DNA of 64,000 nucleotides from Pseudobutyrivibrio sp. YE44 (GTDB lineage Bacteria; Bacillota; Clostridia; Lachnospirales; Lachnospiraceae): NCBI RefSeq assembly GCF_900104335.1, contig NZ_FMXT01000012.1, positions 1 to 64,000 of the forward strand, read 5' to 3'. Shown piece by piece: positions 59,642 to 64,000 of this stretch (position 1 is its first letter; each line of letters starts with the position of its first letter). The notes under the pieces were generated by a model. It saw only the letters and a program-made list of their open reading frames with translations, ran no database searches and was not told where the DNA came from. The position numbers and the translations under genes were made by a program.

Positions 59642-61801
59642 GTGAAAGGAAAACAGGTTGTAAACAAGGATATAGCAATTAGGCAGTTAATCATTATAGT
59701 TGGGATTACAATAAATGTTTTACTGTCGTATTTTGTTTATTTATTGGATTTACCTATATTTTTAGATACTATCGGTACTATTGCTGTCTCTATTTTGGCA
59801 GGTCCTTTTCCAGGTGTAGCTGTTGCGATGCTTACAAATGTTTTATGTACGGCATTCAATGAAGTGGCCATTTATTTTGGTTTTATCAATACTTTGACGG
59901 CTATTTTTGCCTATTGGTATGTAAAAAATAGAGTTACCAGAAGCTTTAAAACTGTTTCTTTCCTAATATTAGGTAGTGCTCTTATAAGTGGTATATTGGG
60001 TGCACTGACTCAGCTACAAGTCTTTTCCGGTCCGGAAAGTCCTTTCATTATGAGCACATCCAAAGGCATTTCATCTGCAACGGGAATTCCTTTTGTGCTG
60101 TCTTTTATTCTTGTTAACACAATACTTCATATTCTTGATAAGGGAATTACAGTAGGTTTAGCTCTAAATATCAATTATTTTGTCCCTGAAAAGTATAAAC
60201 AAATTATTAATGATGGAAAGTGGAGGCAAAAAAGTCTCACTGAAGATCAGATAAAAAAACTTCGAAACTGGAGTAAAGGCGTAAGGTTTTCTATGCGCGT
60301 TAGATTAACCCTTGTTCAGTTTGGGGTTTCTATTGGTCTTATATTATTAATGAGCATTGTTGGTATGCAAATGTTCTTTAAAAATGATATTGCCGAAAAG
60401 AGAGACACAGCTGTTAATGTAGCAAAGTTTGCTGCCACAATGATAAATGGAGATCATATTAATGACTATCTAAGGGAAGGGGAGGATTATCCAGGTTATA
60501 AAGAAACTTCTCTGGGGCTACAGACCATCAGAAATAATGCTGCTGGCCTTCAATACTTATATGTTGTAAAGATTGACAAGGAGAATACTACATTCATTTT
60601 TGACGTTCCGGATTCAAGTGTTTATGAGGATTATGAAACGGAAAAAGATGTGGTGAGATATCCGGTGGGCTATACCATGCCATTAGAAGAGGAATTCAAA
60701 CCATATTTGGAGGATTTATTGGCAGGAAATGAAATTCCTCCTGTGGAGATAAAGACTCAATGGCAGTGGATGATAGCCGCATATTCTCCAGTATTTGATT
60801 CAAATGGAAATTGCGTTTGTTGGGTTGGAGCTGATGCATCCATCAATTATATAGCTGATTATCTTATGGATTTTATGTGGAGAATTCTGCTTATTATGTT
60901 TGGCGTTATGACTGTTATTTTAGCATTTAGCATGTGGACTACCAACGCCTACATGGTTTACCCAATTAATAGTATTGCAGTGGGGGTAGAGGATTTTATT
61001 CAAGCTGGAGATGATCAGAAGAAATTAGATGAAGCTATTAGAGCTTTAAGGAAGTTAGATATACACACAGATGACGAGGTGGAGCGACTATATTATGCAA
61101 TTTGTGATTTGACATTAAATCAGGCAGAACAGATGAGAAGCATTAGGCATTTCTCAGAAAGTACAGCCAGGATGCAGGATGGTTTGATTATCACTATGGC
61201 AGACCTGGTGGAAAAACGAGATGTTAACAGTGGGGCCCATATTCAAAAAACAGCAGCTTACGTGAAAATAATTGTAGAGGCGTTACAGAAGAAAGGGTAT
61301 TACGCAGGAAAAATCAATCAGAAATTTATCTCAGACCTTTCAAGAAGTGCACCACTTCATGATATTGGAAAGATTAACGTACCGGATAATGTATTGAATA
61401 AGATGGGAGAGTATACAGAGGAAGAGTATGAAATCATCAAATCACATACAACCTCAGGAATGAAAATTTTGGAGAATGCGATTTCAACGGTAGCAGGCGA
61501 AAATTATCTGAAGGAAGCCAGAAATATGGCGGCTTACCATCACGAGCGGTGGGATGGTAATGGCTATCCTGAAGGGCTTCATGGAGAAGTTATTCCTTTA
61601 TCTGCAAGAATAATGGCAGTTGCCAATCAATTTGATATATGGACATCGGGAAAAAATGATTCAAAGCAATATTCTTTTGATGAAGCGGTTAGCCTAGTAG
61701 AAGAAGGCGCTGGTACAGAGTTTGATCCAAAATGTGTTGAAGCTTTTCTAGACTCTCTTCCTGAAATAAAGGTTATTTATAGGAAGTATAACAAAAACTA
61801 A
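59642..61801 (+). CDS. HD-GYP c-di-GMP phosphodiesterase with membrane sensor
   Basis: This is a 719-aa protein. Residues 1-195 form a six-helix membrane domain similar to ECF/5TM-type sensors (DTIGTIAVSILAGPFPGVAV). A further TM precedes an extracytoplasmic Cache-like region (about 250-400), then a TM and a HAMP-like linker. The HD-GYP domain follows from about 500, with HDIGK at His573-Asp574, NVPDNVLNK and HHERWDGNGYPEGL, all intact. It should hydrolyse c-di-GMP. The GTG start has GGAGG 7 bases upstream. It precedes the Reg_prop sensor by 46 bases, and both probably form one operon. Confidence 0.92.
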   Translation: MKGKQVVNKDIAIRQLIIIVGITINVLLSYFVYLLDLPIFLDTIGTIAVSILAGPFPGVAVAMLTNVLCTAFNEVAIYFGFINTLTAIFAYWYVKNRVTRSFKTVSFLILGSALISGILGALTQLQVFSGPESPFIMSTSKGISSATGIPFVLSFILVNTILHILDKGITVGLALNINYFVPEKYKQIINDGKWRQKSLTEDQIKKLRNWSKGVRFSMRVRLTLVQFGVSIGLILLMSIVGMQMFFKNDIAEKRDTAVNVAKFAATMINGDHINDYLREGEDYPGYKETSLGLQTIRNNAAGLQYLYVVKIDKENTTFIFDVPDSSVYEDYETEKDVVRYPVGYTMPLEEEFKPYLEDLLAGNEIPPVEIKTQWQWMIAAYSPVFDSNGNCVCWVGADASINYIADYLMDFMWRILLIMFGVMTVILAFSMWTTNAYMVYPINSIAVGVEDFIQAGDDQKKLDEAIRALRKLDIHTDDEVERLYYAICDLTLNQAEQMRSIRHFSESTARMQDGLIITMADLVEKRDVNSGAHIQKTAAYVKIIVEALQKKGYYAGKINQKFISDLSRSAPLHDIGKINVPDNVLNKMGEYTEEEYEIIKSHTTSGMKILENAISTVAGENYLKEARNMAAYHHERWDGNGYPEGLHGEVIPLSARIMAVANQFDIWTSGKNDSKQYSFDEAVSLVEEGAGTEFDPKCVEAFLDSLPEIKVIYRKYNKN

Positions 61802-61847
61802 AGTCTTATTAGGAGTAATTATTTTTTTCAAGTAAAGGAGTTTTGCT

Positions 61848-64000
61848 GTGAGAAAGATAAAACTAATCTGTACGCTCTGCTTTATGACATGGGTGCTTTT
61901 CCCAGCTAGTGTACATGCAGAGGATGATATAGTTGAATATGATACTTTTGGCGGAGGCTATGCTGTCTCTGAACAGATTCCTGAAGTGGGTTTTACTTCA
62001 GAGATTTATGATGCATCAAGCGGTCTTCCTACATCTGATGCGATGACTATTCTAGGAGCCAAGGATGGTCATGTTTGGATAGGAGGCTATAGTGGTGTTA
62101 TTAAATATGATGGCACAAATTTTGAACGCCTAAGCACAGAACAGGGACTTACCAGTGCAAGATATATTTACGAGGACAGCAAAGGTCTCATCTGGGTTGG
62201 AACAAATGATAATGGTGTTGTTGTGCTGAATGGAGCAGAGCGAAAGCAGTTTACTTATTTGGATGGGTTGCCATCATCCTCTATACGAGTCTTTTCGGAG
62301 GATAAAGCTGGAAATGTGTTTATAGGAACAACTTCTGGAATATGCTATGTGGATAAAGAACTGAATTTCCATCAGATAAAGGATTTACGTGTAGATGAAG
62401 AGCGAGTTCTTCGCTTAGATGCTGATTCAGAGGGAACTATTTATGGTCAAACCTCCAACGGAATCGTCTTTAAAATAACAGATTGTAAGATTTCAGAAAT
62501 ACATCACAGCAATAATCTTGGAATAAAAAATATCACTACAATCCTTGCAGATCCTAATAATCCTGGATATGTATACATGGGAACTAATCAGGGGATAGTT
62601 TATTATGGCAAATTTGGAGCCAATAAATTGAAGCTAGAAGCAGTTAAACTTGATCAGATAGACTCTGTCCACTGGCTAAGCTACGACTGTGGTAGGGTGT
62701 GGGTTACTTCAACAAATAAGTTTGGTTATATTGAAGAGAATAATACTTTTAAGCTAATTGAAAATATTCCTGTTAGCGGCGGTATCGAAATGACTACGTC
62801 AGATTATCAGGGAAATATCTGGTTGGCATCCTCTACCCAGGGGGTTATGAAAATCATAACCAATAACTACATGGATGTTACAGAAAATGTTGGCATGCAA
62901 AAGGCCGTTGTTAACGCCGTTTGTGATTGTAATGGTTATTTGTATGTAGGTACAGATGAGGGGTTACAGGTGGTTGGAATGGAAGGTGAAATCACAGAAC
63001 ATCCTCTAATAGATTATCTGAGAAATGTCCGAATAAGATGCATTAAAGAAGATGATAGAGGAAATCTGTGGATTGCAACCTATAGTGATGCCCATGGTCT
63101 TGTATGCTACAAAAAGGATGGAAGTATTTTTAGTTTAACTACAGAAAATGGTCTGCCAGACAATCAAATAAGATGCATTTCCTTTACCAGTGATGGAAGT
63201 GTTTTGGTTGGAACAAATGGTGGAATCGCAATAATCAAGGATGAGCAGGTGGTTCACAACCTTATATTGTCTGATGAGGTCAACAATAGGGTTATGCTTA
63301 CTGTTGTTGAAATGGATGACGGTACAATACTGGCTGGTTCAGATGGAGATGGAATTTATGCCATTAAGGATAACAGGGCCAAAAGAATTGGTCGTGATGA
63401 TGGTCTGACCAGTGATGTTGTTATGCGAATATTTAAGGATGAGGACAGGGATATATATTGGATAGTTACTTCCAATTCTATTGAGTACATGAAAAATTGG
63501 AAAATAACTCCTATCAGTAGCTTTCCTTTTAACAATAACTATGACATATATTTTGATAACAATGATACTGCATGGGTGTCTTCATCCTATGGATTGTATT
63601 CCCTTTCAGCGGATGATTTATACAACGACACAATCTCTGAATATCGACTTGATACAGTAGAAAATGGTTTGCCATATGCTATTACAGGTAATGGATTTAG
63701 CACAGTTGATGCGGATTCCAATCTTTATTTACCTGGTAGAATGGGTGTTATAAGAGTTAGTACTAAAAATTATTATAAAGAACATTCAAATGTCAGAATG
63801 AATATCAATGCAATCTACTGCGAGGACGAAAGGATAGTTCCAGATAAAGACGGAGTTTATAAGCTTCCACCATCTAAAGGTCGTATTCAAATTGTGCCTG
63901 CAATTATGGATTATACCATTCTAAATCCAATGATAAAAATGTACTTAGAGGGTGGAACTGATGAAGGTATTACCTTACCGAAGAATTCGTTGACTGCCTT
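61848..64000 (+). CDS. Two-component-type sensor with Reg_prop beta-propeller, partial
   Basis: This open frame runs from GTG 61848 (AAAGGAG 7 bases upstream) past the end of the window, giving 717 complete codons. A signal peptide ends near SVHAEDD (residue about 25). Repeated propeller blades follow, such as DGHVWIGGYSGVIKYDG, SKGLIWVGTNDNGVVVLNG, GNVFIGTTSGICYVD and GNLWIATYSDAHGLV. The last 50 residues (AIMDYTILNPMIKMYLEGG) begin a Y_Y_Y domain. In this family a TM helix and a histidine kinase, GGDEF or similar output follow, outside the window. Given the neighbouring HD-GYP gene a c-di-GMP output is plausible. Confidence 0.9.
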   Translation, partial: MRKIKLICTLCFMTWVLFPASVHAEDDIVEYDTFGGGYAVSEQIPEVGFTSEIYDASSGLPTSDAMTILGAKDGHVWIGGYSGVIKYDGTNFERLSTEQGLTSARYIYEDSKGLIWVGTNDNGVVVLNGAERKQFTYLDGLPSSSIRVFSEDKAGNVFIGTTSGICYVDKELNFHQIKDLRVDEERVLRLDADSEGTIYGQTSNGIVFKITDCKISEIHHSNNLGIKNITTILADPNNPGYVYMGTNQGIVYYGKFGANKLKLEAVKLDQIDSVHWLSYDCGRVWVTSTNKFGYIEENNTFKLIENIPVSGGIEMTTSDYQGNIWLASSTQGVMKIITNNYMDVTENVGMQKAVVNAVCDCNGYLYVGTDEGLQVVGMEGEITEHPLIDYLRNVRIRCIKEDDRGNLWIATYSDAHGLVCYKKDGSIFSLTTENGLPDNQIRCISFTSDGSVLVGTNGGIAIIKDEQVVHNLILSDEVNNRVMLTVVEMDDGTILAGSDGDGIYAIKDNRAKRIGRDDGLTSDVVMRIFKDEDRDIYWIVTSNSIEYMKNWKITPISSFPFNNNYDIYFDNNDTAWVSSSYGLYSLSADDLYNDTISEYRLDTVENGLPYAITGNGFSTVDADSNLYLPGRMGVIRVSTKNYYKEHSNVRMNINAIYCEDERIVPDKDGVYKLPPSKGRIQIVPAIMDYTILNPMIKMYLEGGTDEGITLPKNSLTA

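Noticed and set aside
1-64000. tRNA or rRNA genes
   Set aside because: I looked for the TTCGA-type T-loop with a CCA-end context and for rRNA core words and saw none that I could support.

Overview
The window is AT-rich, low-GC Gram-positive DNA. It carries strong AGGAGG-type ribosome binding sites, LytTR and LiaF-like regulators, a TipAS-type MerR regulator, PrgI/VirB4-type secretion ATPases, many Rho-independent terminators and GTG/TTG starts. The protein families point to the anaerobic Clostridia, most likely a Lachnospiraceae such as Butyrivibrio or Pseudobutyrivibrio. That assignment is an inference from family content, because no rRNA or tRNA gene is present.

Bases 1-9.3 kb hold the end of an IS3-family element followed by same-strand housekeeping and accessory genes: a VOC protein, two alpha/beta hydrolases, an AlkZ-like protein, a small monooxygenase, endonuclease IV, a MerR-TipAS regulator, a CPBP-like membrane protein, a GNAT acetyltransferase and a DUF5680 protein. 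The non-coding gaps here contain several repeat families: 37-nt dyads, 35-bp tandem repeats and 44-bp tandem repeats. Bases 9.3-15.1 kb hold a lipoprotein, a shortened AI-2E transporter, an MFS/spermidine-synthase fusion, a sodium:alanine symporter with a structured leader, and a cyclic-nucleotide-binding protein.

Bases 15.3-49.6 kb form one co-directional locus that I read as a relaxase-less type IV secretion system. It has a VirB2-like pilin, a VirD4/TraG coupling ATPase, a VirB6/TrbL-like membrane protein and a VirB4 ATPase fused to a PrgI-like domain. It also has several secreted or surface proteins, one of 1737 aa. On both sides lie large, charged, helical proteins of unknown function. 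These fall partly into two paralogous families, and several share an Asn-rich or APNL C-terminal tail; I treat them as candidate substrates. Embedded in the same locus is a complete partner-switching set: a STAS antagonist, an RsbW-like kinase and two membrane SpoIIE/RsbU-like phosphatases. No relaxase, integrase or origin of transfer was recognised, so protein secretion under phosphorelay control is the working hypothesis.

Bases 49.6-64 kb hold a LytTR/LiaF-like pair, an ABC-F ATPase, SstT with the same leader motif as the alanine symporter, and a diguanylate cyclase. After these come a decayed LXG (type VII) toxin locus with a lipoprotein and a small protein, an XRE regulator, an HD-GYP phosphodiesterase and the first 718 codons of a Reg_prop/Y_Y_Y sensor. 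Two homologous giant palindromes, at 50.1-50.5 kb and 58.9-59.5 kb, fold into rods capped by a conserved three-way junction with compensatory changes. They are the strongest candidates for an undescribed nucleic-acid element.
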